Assembly (NCBI RefSeq): GCF_032854445.1
Contig: NC_088304.1
Span: 10,367,704-10,431,703, forward strand
Reading direction: 5' to 3'
Length of the DNA: 64,000 bases
Source of the DNA: Liolophura sinensis
Taxonomy: Eukaryota; Mollusca; Polyplacophora; Chitonida; Chitonidae
Under the pieces are notes generated by a model, which was not told where the DNA came from, did no database searches, and saw only the letters and a list, made by a program, of their open reading frames with translations. Position numbers and translations under genes: made by a program. Below are positions 1 to 12,400 of the stretch, in pieces; the stretch's first letter is position 1; the number at the start of each line of letters is the position of its first letter.

Positions 1-234
1 TCTGAAGGTTATAAAATCTAATCCTGCTTAGTTACGATCATAAGGAAGGTCAGATCAATCTGACCTGAAAAAATTTAAAATTCACCCTACCAAGCATTGA
101 TATCACATCTAACCTGTCTAAAAATCTTGAACAGCATTTAACACATTTGGTATTATACAACTGATTCATTAACATTTATTAAATCAGCATTTTCTACTAT
201 TACTCCTCTAAATGCTACACGTGTACAAACTAAC
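1..234. other. Intron after exon 64
   Basis: AT-rich sequence starting with the exon 64 donor on the minus strand. I see no further exon before the left edge. Confidence 0.6.
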
Positions 235-430
235 CTTGAGGAAGTTGAGGTCGACAGAGGGCAGCCCGCAGGTGCGGATCTCCATATCCAGTGGGGACAT
301 GATGTACAGGAGCTGTAATGGGATGATGGTGGCCAGGCCTGCCCTGATCGCCGTCATGCGGTCCTCGCTGGTCAGTTCTGTCTGCCGCATACGACGGATT
401 GCGTCCACATAATCTTGTCTGTTGCTCCAG
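235..430 (-). CDS. HECTD4: HECTD4-like exon 64, HECT N-lobe to hinge
   Basis: Acceptor cattttgcag and donor CAAG|GTTAG. Encodes WSNRQDYVDAIRRMRQTELT, AIRAGLATIIPLQLLYIMSP and DMEIRTCGLPSVDLNFLK. This is the end of the N-lobe. Further exons with the C-lobe and catalytic Cys are left of the window. Confidence 0.95.
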
Positions 431-3400
431 CTGCAAAATGACAAACGCAGTGTATAGATATCAGTCATAAGCCCTTTTACACAATGTAAGCCCAATAATA
501 AATGCCTGACATTTTTGCAAATATCTCTTTGGAGATTATCCATGTTACATAGTTCGTCCAGTATTACCCCTAATTCCTCTACCATTTCACACAGGAAAGA
601 CCAATGTACAGTGCAATTTTGATTTTGGAGACAAAACTACATTGGTTGGGTTGCCCAATTCAAGAGCTTTACAAAAATTGTAATTTTATAAGTCTACACA
701 GATTAATGCCCTAGGAATAGGGTTAAATAAACACCCTGAAAACATGCGAAAATGTTGAATAATTAGAGCATGCATGTATAACATCAACAGTATGCGTCTT
801 CACCGCTTTCCCCAAAGATATGTTTTCAAAAATGTCAAGCACCTATTATCTGGCTTGAAAATGTAGTTTTCCCTTGATTAATTGTTAATTCAATCAATTG
901 TCTGCTCATTACTATAGCTACGAAGTAGGTATACTGGAGCTAGCAATCTTTTTATTTATTTATTTATTTAACAGACTGTTTCACCGCCATACTAAAACAT
1001 ATAATTACAGCCAGGTTTATGGGTGGAGGAAACCAGAGTGCCTGGAAAAAAACCCACTGACCTCCAGCAAGTTACTGGCAAACTGTCAACTGCTTATTGC
1101 CATCAAGGCCTTGAGACCAATAGAAATCGGAGAATCTAAAAAAGCTCTGTCCAAGTGTGACTCCAAGGATTAAAATGCACACACCTTAACCACTTCATCA
1201 CCATCAACTCCCTCCAATGATTTATTGTATAGCCATCTCAGGTCAAAGGTTAACAACCTTCTATCAGAGGTCATTTTAATAGTCTCCTCTGCCAACCAAC
1301 AATTTCACCTTGCAAATCGCATTCTTCTTGCTTGATGGTTTTTTTTTTTTTTTTCCGGAGAGTTAAAAAGTTTAAAATTTGCACAGCTGGGTATGGACTA
1401 AACTATCCCATTTTTGGCTTCAACCTTTTCGCACGTTCACCTGGTGTTGTATCAAACATATTTTCAGAGTATTTCTCTACCCAGACTGAAAATTAAAATA
1501 ATATTTTGTTGGAAAATCAAGAAACATAAAATATAAAAAAACATAAAAGTTGGATAAACTGCATGCAAATCTTGCCATTTAACATGTAAAAAGCTTAACA
1601 AATAGGTCACATACTTAATAGGCTGTTGAGTGCCCCCTGGTGTTAACTCCATCTCCTCGCCGGTCAGGGAAGGGTAGACAAATCTGTTATAGACATCTGA
1701 ACAGAGAGCCAAGAGTTCTGACTCACTCTCCGCCTGGAATTCAAGACAAAAAGTAAAATTAAAAACTCTTCCGAAATATGAAATTTAGTTTAATGCTGAA
1801 GACATAAATATATAAGACAGAAATATTTCGATAAGATTCTGGGGATTTTGCCTGGACGTAGTAATACACCATTTTAGCTTCCAGCTACGTGTGGTGAAGA
1901 TTGGGGATTCAGATGTTTTGATATCATGTGAATATGCTTGACACCATAGTTATGATCAGGCATAAAAAAATGATGACTCATCAGGGCTCGGTTCTATGTT
2001 TTGGTACTCGAGCAATTTATGTTCTTCGCTCAAGGTTTATGTAGTTTTGGGCTGAATTTTTTTTCTGTAATCACTTCATGTTGGAATGAGACGTAAAACT
2101 TTCAGCCAAAAAATAATAAATACTGCAATGATCATGGTGTACAAACCATTTCCAGTTTCTTGATGTAGTTGTAGGTCAAGCTGTCTGCTTCCTTCAGATC
2201 AGTGACTGGGTCGACTGGAACGCCAACTAGCGGCTTCCAAAACACACTCAGGAGGTCAAGGCCAAACGGGATGTCCGCACGTATCGTCATGCCCAGCATC
2301 TGGGAACACACAAAATATACAAACTGATAATGTTCAGCTGATAACTGATTCTGTAGATGTCAAGAGGTTACAGTCAAATCAAACACTGGTGTCTATGTTA
2401 GAACCAGAGCAGACGTCAATGTCATTACTGCATCAGAACAGACACTGGTGTCAATGTTACAGTCAAAACAGACATTGGTGTCAATGTTACAGTCAAATCA
2501 AACACTGGTGTCTATGTTAGAACCAGAGCAAACGTCAATGTCATTACTGCATCAGAACAGACATTGGTGTCAATGTTACAGTCAAAACAGACATTGGTGT
2601 CAATGTTATGATCAAAACAGACACTGATGTCTTCGCTACAATCAGAACAGATATAGCTTTCAGTTCTGCAATCAACACAAGGCGTAAGTGTCAGAATCAG
2701 AATGGAAAGCTAGTGTAGCACGAATGGCAGACACAGCTATTCGATTGTTGCTTGAAGCCAAACTCAAGACTTCTTCACTTCGCACTGAGTACTATATGGA
2801 ACTATAACCATGTAACCATGAAGAATAGAAAGAACAGAGATTGATGCTGGTCTTAAAAGGTTAGGCTTACCTGTCCAAGAAATCTGAGCAGCTGCTCCTC
2901 TGCGTAGGTCATCCTGCCGGGCCGGATGATCCACCGGCCGCTCGTCTGGCCTGTACTGTTTGAGCTGACCAGCAGGTTAAGCATAGGGCTCTGTAATTCA
3001 CGCGCAATCTGCCACAGGAAGTGACGGAATGAGCCACCTACAACAGCAACAACATGCCTTGATGAGTATCACGAAACAAAAACCAGATGAGAGATATGCA
3101 AGTTAAATACTTGCTCTTCCAAATTTAGATTTATAAGTGACAAGATATACTACAATTTTTCAACCATTTCACATGTTTACATGTTTATTCAGGCATATTC
3201 TGAGGGCAATCTTCTCCGCAAGACTCATTAAATTGAACTTTTTATCAACCTCTTATTTGGGCAGCCAAACCAATGTAGTTTTGTCACCAAAATGAAATTA
3301 AATTTTTTTTCGTTTTGAATGTTTCACTGGGGATTAACATTGCTGTCAACATTATTTTCTTCTTGTAGCAGTGCAGATCAAATGCTGACATATTAATTTG

Positions 3401-6400
3401 ATTTAATTTATTCACCATGCACACACAAAAACAACACACTGAATTGGAGCATGATATACATATGGCAGGAGTAAAGTTCCAAGGAGCTTGCTCTATCCAG
3501 TGTAAAGATCAAGGAATTTGAATGTATGGACATAGAAACTAACTACATAATCTACTCAAACCAACTAAAACAAAATAATGAAATATGAATACAATATGAA
3601 TATATAATGAATAAATAATATTAGATTAAAACAAGATGATTACATATGATGATTAACTAGGTGGCATTTGATAAGACATTGATGAGACAGTAAAGTTTTG
3701 TCGATAACTTGTCGATAACCATTACCCAGGCCCTGAAGATACCTCACTGGACAGCCATGTCCATACTAACACCGAGATAACTAGTACTTCTGAACCTCTT
3801 AAGGTGCATGGTAATATCAAGGTTTCCGATGCTAAAGTCTTATGAAAGACTTGACTCGGGATTGAACCCCAGACTTACGGCTCATGAGGCAGAACCTCTA
3901 TCCACAATGCCACCACAGTCAATTTATTCAGTAACAATAATGTAACCTTTAGGCCATTCTTGAAACGTTGTTCAAAAGTTAGATCCCATGAAGATGTGGC
4001 TTTCTATCAATATTTGAGATAACTCATCCAGATAACAGATTAAGTCTATGTTATAGTCTGTGTAATGAAAAACAAGTGCGCATAAGAGTGTCATGTTTAT
4101 GGGCTGAAAACTCAAAGAAGCCCGGTGAATGAAAAAGCTTTAGAATTCCAACCTGCTTTGTGTGAATAAGACAGACTTACTTGTCCCGTGAACCTCCTCT
4201 CCTGTCAGTCTGACATTGAAGGAGTAGGTGGGGTCCCCTCCGGCCGCCAGCCTGACACACAGCTGACTTGAGGCCACGCCCGCTAGCTGACGGTACGCCT
4301 GACAGAATCCTGACCTCATACAGTCACGGCGCTCCCCTACAGCAACAGCAAATGAAATATGATAAGACTTCTATAAACTTAAAGTCTCTCTGATTCATTT
4401 CTGGGCAATAAAATGTCCTTCAGGATTCAATCTGCTAATATGCTGTATGTCTCTGTGAACCTATTCACTTCACTTGACTGGACTCAAGCATTTCCCATCA
4501 GACTTGACACCTCCGCTGGTGGCGATGCTAGACATCTTAACTGGAATCAAGTCTCTATCAAGCCAGCATTTTTGATGTTGAACACAATACTTCTACAAGT
4601 ACCTTTGTTTCATTTACTTATTTATTTCATTTCTTTTATCCCATACTCAAGAAAATTTCACCAATTCAAAGGCCATGGAGCTAAAATCTTTAAGGAATTA
4701 CAATCGAAACAGGTATTTTTTTATTTATTTTTTTCATTGGTGTTTTATGCCTTACTCCAGAATATGCAGCCAGCATTGTGGAGGGAAGAAACCAGGCAGA
4801 GCCTGGGGGAAACCCACAACCATCTGCAGGTTGCTAACAGGCCTTTCCATTCACTGAGAGTAAGCCTACATGAGCTGGACATAAACTCAGATCGATCGTA
4901 TTAGTGAAAGGTATTTTTTAAATTTCTGCCCAGATGTAATCAGCCTGTATTTAAACCTCTACAAAATGGCTGTCACCTGCATAGAAAAATTTCTAAGAAA
5001 CATTCCACACAGCATCCATGAATTTCCAGCTCCTAAAGACCAGCCCGACCCTTACGGCATATAGGTGGCTATGCTTTCATATTACTCCGTAAATGTACAT
5101 GTATAGCGTCTTGACACAGTGAAGATGAATCTCATACCTCCTATACTTTCTAAAGGATCATGGGATATTTCTGGTGCGGCCTGGTCTGGCTTCCTCTTGG
5201 CCGTCGCGTTGAGCACTCGGTTCATCAGGTTGACTTTGGTGTCATAGAAGAGGAGCCCGCGAGCCTGAGACAAAATGGCCGCAGTGCTGCGGCTGTAGGT
5301 ACTGGCAGGGCGAAGATCGATCAGAGGCAAGAAAAACGTCTCCAGGCTGTTGTTGAGGGATTGAAGCAAAGTGAAACGAAGACGGAGGCTTTCTGAGGGC
5401 ACCCCTGAAAAATTAACAGCCACGAAGGTATGACATTCAGTTCAATATTTATTTATTTATTTCACTGTCGCCCATACTCAAAAATAATCGAAGTGTTCTC
5501 AAACACAAAATCGTTAGTGTGTTCCGTGCAATATTGTTCACTTGATATACTTAGGCATATATGATGTCATGTCAGGCAATTTTACTGAACTCGGGGTCAA
5601 AAGCATTTAAGAGTAAGATTTAAAATGTCTGTGCTGGGTCATCAAACAATGCGACAGAAAATTTTTACCTTTGTACTCATCGTCCAAAACTTGCAAAAGC
5701 AGAACTGGTATGGTGTCAATTGGTAAAAATCTCAGAAAACAATCCAAATTATCTTGATCAATATCATTTAACCTGTTTTTGCTGTAAAACAAAAGGTGGC
5801 TCTAAACAATGGGGTTATTTAAAATTGGACTAGCCGAGGTGGTTAACACACCAGCTCGGCGAAAAGACCCAAGAGCCTCTCTGTCTGCCGGCAACCTGCA
5901 GATGTCATGGGTTTCCCTCGGGCTCTGTTCGGTTTCCTCCCACCATAATGCTGATCGCTATCATATAAGTGAAATATTCTTGAGTACGGCGTAAATCACC
6001 AATCAAATACATAAATGAATAAAAAAAAAATAAATAAAATCGGACCAAATGGTCAGGTCAGTCATTCCCAAGAAGGACTAACTTTTGAGAGGCATAACAT
6101 TCAGCTGATGACCTCACGTGAAGGAATGAAATGTACACTATGATGCCTCAACCTACGTCGGGACAGACAATACACCGGGATAGAATAACTGGTAAAGCTG
6201 GTACCACATAAAACATAATTCTTACCTTGCAGACAGGTGTATTTCTCATTGGCCAGGTGCGACTCTGTGATGTAAATTTCATGTGGGTGGAGCCTAGCAG
6301 GACAAACGGCCAATCGCCGACAGGTGGCATTGATGAAATTAACGAGGGCATAGTCCATTTCCAGGGTCCACTGTTTGGCCATCTGCTGGGCCTGACTGTT

Positions 6401-9400
6401 GTCTATACAGGCACACCTGAACATAATACTCACAACCTCAAAATAGGGGAACCACACACAGTAAAACACACGTCATTCACTAACTTACAGGACTTGGGAA
6501 GGAATGCAAATCTTGTAAGACATATTATCCTAACTTCTACTGTGATTCTTATAGTTTGTGCTGTAGGGTATTGCATTAGGGTAAAAATTGCTGTTATATT
6601 GCAATACTGACTAGGCTTACATCCTGAGGATTTGAACCAGCTATCTTTGGATTTCCAGACCAGGCCTCTACCAGTAGTCTGAAGGAAAGTTCCTTCCTGC
6701 CAGGAGGTAGACAGCTCTTATATAACACCCTGATAAGATTGCTATGATTTTACACTCCACGCCTTACAGGTCAGGCATGAGCGGCGATAGCTACCTGTCA
6801 AAGTGGAGGTCAAATCCACAGGAGAGGAGAGCCCTCCAGACTGCACGCACGTCTTGCTTGGCTAGATCCACCGCCAGCTGTAGGAAGCCGTCCAGGGTCA
6901 GGAACTTTTCTTCCTCTTTACTGGACACCTGCTGTGAGACAGACAAGACGGTATGGTGACGGATAAATATACAATGTGAGCATCATTTTAAAAATCAATA
7001 TCAACTTCTTCAAAAATTTTCCAGTTTGGGGAATTTAAATTCTTAAAACAAAATGTAACACCTGAAGATGTCTACTGATAAGGTGGTTTTTATAGCTCAT
7101 TTAAAAGCAACTTCATCGAGTATGCAAATATTTGCAAATTTCTGCCCTGCTTTTCACCTCACATATGTACATGTGTGCAGTTTATAATAGTTTTGTCAAT
7201 GTGTCATTTCAACCCTGCTTCCCTTTATTGGTGGTTTGGTGTTAAACTTGGCCATTTTGTATGTTTCCACTTTAATCTTGATTTTCCTCAGTTGTACATG
7301 TATGTGCTTTTCATAATGTAAGAAGAAAATACAATATTTATGAAAATGAAACATAAAAATCATTTGTGGGAAAAAAAGTGGACTGTTGAAGCAACAGGAA
7401 AACAGGAAGTATCATAACAATATCAAAGTTGGTCAAAAACAGGTGGATTTTAGTCTTATTTTTGTTTCCATATTGGGATTTTTTTGTGTCAGCTGGCCCA
7501 TAAAACACAAAATAATACTGATGTTGTCAAAGCATCACTTAAAAGTCAAAAAATAAAATAACAAGGCACTCAGAGAATACAGGTAGCTCACCTGATTCAC
7601 CAGTTCGTAAAACTGCATGATGTTCAAGTGATACATTCAAATATTGATCTCTAAACCAAAATAAAGTAGAATTATTGACACCGTCATAAACAGATATTAT
7701 TCTCTAATTCTATAGTGCTAAGGGCTAAGAAGACAGTCCAAAATTTTTATGTTGTGACAACTATGACTGTTTATTGTATGCCTAAGGATTGCAGAGCAGT
7801 GACTTCGTATGTTATGGAGTTGCAGATCATTACGGTGGTAAATGACACCGCGGGGGCGTTCCTGCACAAATTTACCGCAGAGGTCTTTGATGTGCAAATC
7901 ACAAGCTGCTTTTGGCAATCCATGTACTATGGGTGGCAACTGAAACTGTGTGAATGGCTAAGGATGAGGTTAAAAAACTTAGTTAGTTTTTGATATGCAA
8001 ATGGCTACTGGTGCTTGGCTATCTGTGTACTATGGGTGGCCCCCTCACACAATACCTCTGCCTACTTTGTGCAGGCTGGATAACAATCGACTTCCCTCAG
8101 TTTTGGGGGAATTTCCTATCTCGCACAAAAGTCTAATCACAGTGGTTTTCACATTCAATCCGTCTTAGAGGTATCCATCCAGGGTTTGACACCTCAAACC
8201 AAAATATGCAGTTTCACCACCTCAAGCTGTCTACAGATCACAATTCTCTGGGTCTACAACTATTGTTAACTTCAGCAGCCATCCTCTTCTGGCAGTTTAC
8301 TTTGGTCAGTGTTATATTAATCCTGCATTCCTTCAGTGTTTTTTTTTTTTTCTGTAAGCTTTACTACTTTTACAAATTTCTACATTAATCTTGCCTTTCT
8401 ACCGCTGCACATCTATATGGGGTTTGGGACACATCTATCAGTGCCAACTGAACTCGGTACCGCTTCTCCTTCACCTTACACAGTAAGCCTACCTTTGTTA
8501 GTTTCACTTCAGCTCCACTTTCCTTCAACGGTTTCTCTGAACTTTCTTTACTCTTGGGTTTCTTCTCTTTCACACTGGTTCTACACATGAGAATGAACAG
8601 ATGAATGATTAAGGTTCAACACCAAGTATATGTATTTATGCTGTGACAGCCTATGCAGATGGACACAATAAAACATAGTTCACCACTCAGCTAACAACTG
8701 ACCTAAACAAAGGCAAAACCCTTGAACAATGCACAAGTTTACAGTGTTACATTACACAGTCAAGTAGGCCAACCTTTACAACTCTCAACTTGCCAAAAAG
8801 AGATAGAATTTGTCAAGCCAATGCCCACACAACCAAAGCCTGCTTACTGAATGATCAAGCAGCAACATGTTGCTTTACTTGTGTTCCAAGAAATGGTGAA
8901 CTCAGGTATGACAAAAAAATGTACTGCAAATATTGCAAACTACTTGTGATCTTTGACCTACAAATAACTGCATACATCATCTGCAGGCTAATTAAATTTG
9001 TTTATTTGATTGGTGTTTTTTGCTGTCCTCAATAATATTTCGTTTATAGAGCATTATGCTGGGAGGAGGACCACGACTATCCGCAGGTTGCTGCCCAACC
9101 TTCTCACTTACGGCTGGAGAGGAAGAAGGTTAATTAGAGGTGATGTAAAGACTTACAGCAGCTGTGAACAGTGATTCTAACAGGAATTGGTTAAGTGAGA
9201 AAAGTGCACGGGCCTGTTTCACACAATGATTGTGGGCTGAAGTCCAAAGCTTTAATCTTCTTTACACAGGAAAATATTTGAAGCTGGATGTTCAAACTAA
9301 GTCGAAACTGTACTGCCACAGCACTGAACCAGTGGTTAAAACTTATCGCTGTGAAACATATAGTAGAATATTGAATAAAATTTTGGTCCACTCCCACAAT

Positions 9401-12400
9401 CGCTTTGAGAAACAGTCCCCTGGTGAAACACCGAATTGTTTATTTATCCATGTGACCTGTTGTTTTTGACCATCCATCAGAGGTTCTTTCAGGTCGAAAA
9501 GAAATAGAGAAATGGGTGACATACTTTTTCCATTGGTCCCATCACAACCTTTTCCTTGGAAGGTTTGCTGGATTTCTTGGTTACGCGACCTTTGCCGTTC
9601 TTATCGATGGGAGATGATCTGAAGGAGAGAAATAATGAAACACTTGACAATTTTTTCTATAAATCTGATATGCATTATTTTTCATTCGCCCTTTTCCGTT
9701 ACAATGATTTTCCTCTTGATGACATACATGTCCCTATGGGTAGATTGAGAGGAGGCAGAAACTACCGTATTTCACCTCAAGCTGAATTTTCTTCAAAAGG
9801 CACATTTTGCTTGATTCATCTCCCTTATTCGGCCACTTTAAATTTATGCGGAGTTCGAATAATTCCTTATCGAAAAAAAAAATCCGCCCACACCGGAAAA
9901 CAGAAAGGGGTTTATCAGCGACTAAACTACCTCTGGTGTGAGCGGCATGGGAGTAATAACAGTTGACATTAACAACAAGAAGTGTATTTTGTACTGACAC
10001 ATTTAATTGTATTTGAGAACTTTTCATTCAGTGTTAGTGTATTTGTTATTATGAGGACTTAGAGGGATGAACAGATCTCCCCAAAAGGCTTCACTGCAAC
10101 ACCAAAAAAATATTAAGTACATTTATTTTTGAATACCATCAACATAAATGTACTTTTCAACACAATGTGACAACCATACACCTCACAGGTCATATAAAAT
10201 AAGTACACAAAATTACCCGTCCTTTGTCTGCAGGTCGAGAGAAGCCATACTTCCTCAGCGCTTGGGTCACCTGATCTGACACAGACTTCTTTGGTTGTCT
10301 GATGTGGTTGAAGAATGGTCCGAGAAGGTTCCCAAGGGTCTGTCCCAGAATCTGATCCTTGCTCAGGCAGATGTAGCCAGACTCATGCCGAGGCTCCGAC
10401 GGTTCTACGCGCTGCTCCGAGATGAAACAGCTGTGGAAAATCTCAGTGAGAGCAATAGTGGCACCATCTGTGAGCTCGTCTGGCCTGTCCGTGTGCATGT
10501 GCAGGACGCGTGACAGGAGGTAGTTGTTCCAGAGCCTCGTTGGCTTGAGGTTCCGAGACAAAAGTTTCTGGCTGATTGTGGACACTGACATGACGTCCTC
10601 TGGTACCATCGACGGGATGACCTTGCGTCGCTGGATTCACCTTCCACAAGTGGTTTACATTTGTACAGAGCCTTCTTGGCGGCCTCCAGTTTTGTTTTGG
10701 AGGCAAGCTCTATCACGGCGTAGCCTCGAATGCGTTGTTTGGGTGGATAGTTCTCGAGCTGGACTGACACATCAGTGCTCTTGCTGCTTCCCGGTAGGTT
10801 GTCCTCAGGCTTGTGGGTGGAGGGGTACTCGAGAAGGATGGGGGTCGATTTTGCAGCCGGGGCCTCCACAGCTGTGAACTTTCTCTGCGATTGCAGTGGA
10901 ACAAAGATCTCGTCACGAAAAAGCCCGCCAACTGAGTTGCAGACTTTGCGAATTGTTTTCTTGACAAACTCCGCGTCCAGGTGTGGTGGGATGCCGGTGA
11001 TGACAGCAGGCGGGTGTGTGCCATTGGCGTGGCCAGTGATTGGGAGGCGTCTGAAATAGCATCCATCATGATGCTCTCCCCCTGAGGCTCTTCCAGGTTC
11101 AGATAGCGGAGAATCTGTGACACGGTCATGGGCTCTGTGGAACCATAAGATATCTTCCAGCCTGGTACTGGGTATGGGGGACAGGGTTTGCTAGGCATGG
11201 GGGAGGACCCTCCACCACTAGCCCCGCCTGAAGGCGGAGATGGGCCTGGAGGAGGCAGTACTGCTGCTTGGGGAGGGAGATGGGGAAGGTCCACCTGGCC
11301 CAGTGTTAGCCTGACTAAGGCTGGGGGACACGCTCAGACTGACGTCGCTCTCGCTGGACTTGGGACTAACAGAATGCCGAGACGATCCCAGGCTCCTCTC
11401 TTTCTTTGTTTTCAGCTTCTTCCTTTTAGCTCCTGTTGGGCTGACGGGCATGGCAGGCAAGGAAGAAGTCGATGCCACATCTGTGGCTGACAGGGAGGGT
11501 CCCCCTGGTCGTGCAGTGCCGGGGGGAGGGGCAGTGACTTCTGCAATAGCCAGACACACCTCCATCAGGGCGTGAAAATAGGTGGAGAAGCGACCTTGGT
11601 CGCTGACGCCTATGCCCATCCCAGTGCCTGCAGCAGTCGTGGAGGACGACCAGTGCTTCGTCTCCTCGTCATACAGTTTCTTCAGCTCTGTCTGGAGGTG
11701 CCCGAGAACTCCCTGGCTGGGGCTGAGGTGTGCTGACAGGGTCTGCATCAGTGTGGAGATACTTGCATCACTATACAGCAGGACACGCAGCGTCTGCGCC
11801 AACAGGTGGAACACATACTCTTTGATGATGGCCGGGACGTCCGTCCTCCACAGGTAGGTACCGATCATCTCCACTGCGTGCAGGAACACCGGTGGTGTTA
11901 TGGCGATCTTCTCCAGCTTCCACAGCGAGGCCTGAGGCGGGAGCGATGGCGCCTCTGACAGGTTGATGGCTGTATTCCGTGCAGCTGCAGCCAGATTCCC
12001 ACAGCTGCGAGTGCCACACCCTTGCTTCTCATCCACCAGTGTCTCCAAGTATGTCATTGCCAGCAGGAACTGTGGGGGAAGTGCATGCACCGTCACCGTG
12101 ATCCCAGGTGGAGTGGACACACCCAGTCGCACGTGGATCCTGTCTGTTGGCAGGATGACAGGAGCATACTGGTCGTTATGGTTACTTGATGATGATATAT
12201 CCCGAGGAAAACTAATGACCTCCTGTTTCGTAGGCTGGCCTGATTTCTTGACTCGGTGTCCGTTATAGCACAATATACGAGCCCAAGGAGATTTGTACAA
12301 GGAACTCCTGTAACATTAATAAGTGGCCAGTCATCAACTTACCCGTACCTGCAAAAAACTGTGCTGTGTTCTATTTCAAAACAGGAAAAATATCCTTCAT

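Noticed and set aside
5669-5781. Exon-like block on the minus strand (LNDIDQDNLDCFLRFLPIDT) with acceptor and donor
   Set aside because: It starts and ends in different phases and cannot fit between exons 58 and 59, which join directly in phase. It may be old repeat sequence or chance.
10295-12268. Several plus-strand ORFs of 70-117 residues opposite exon 53
   Set aside because: Shadows of a GC-rich coding exon on the other strand. They lack start context and splice support.
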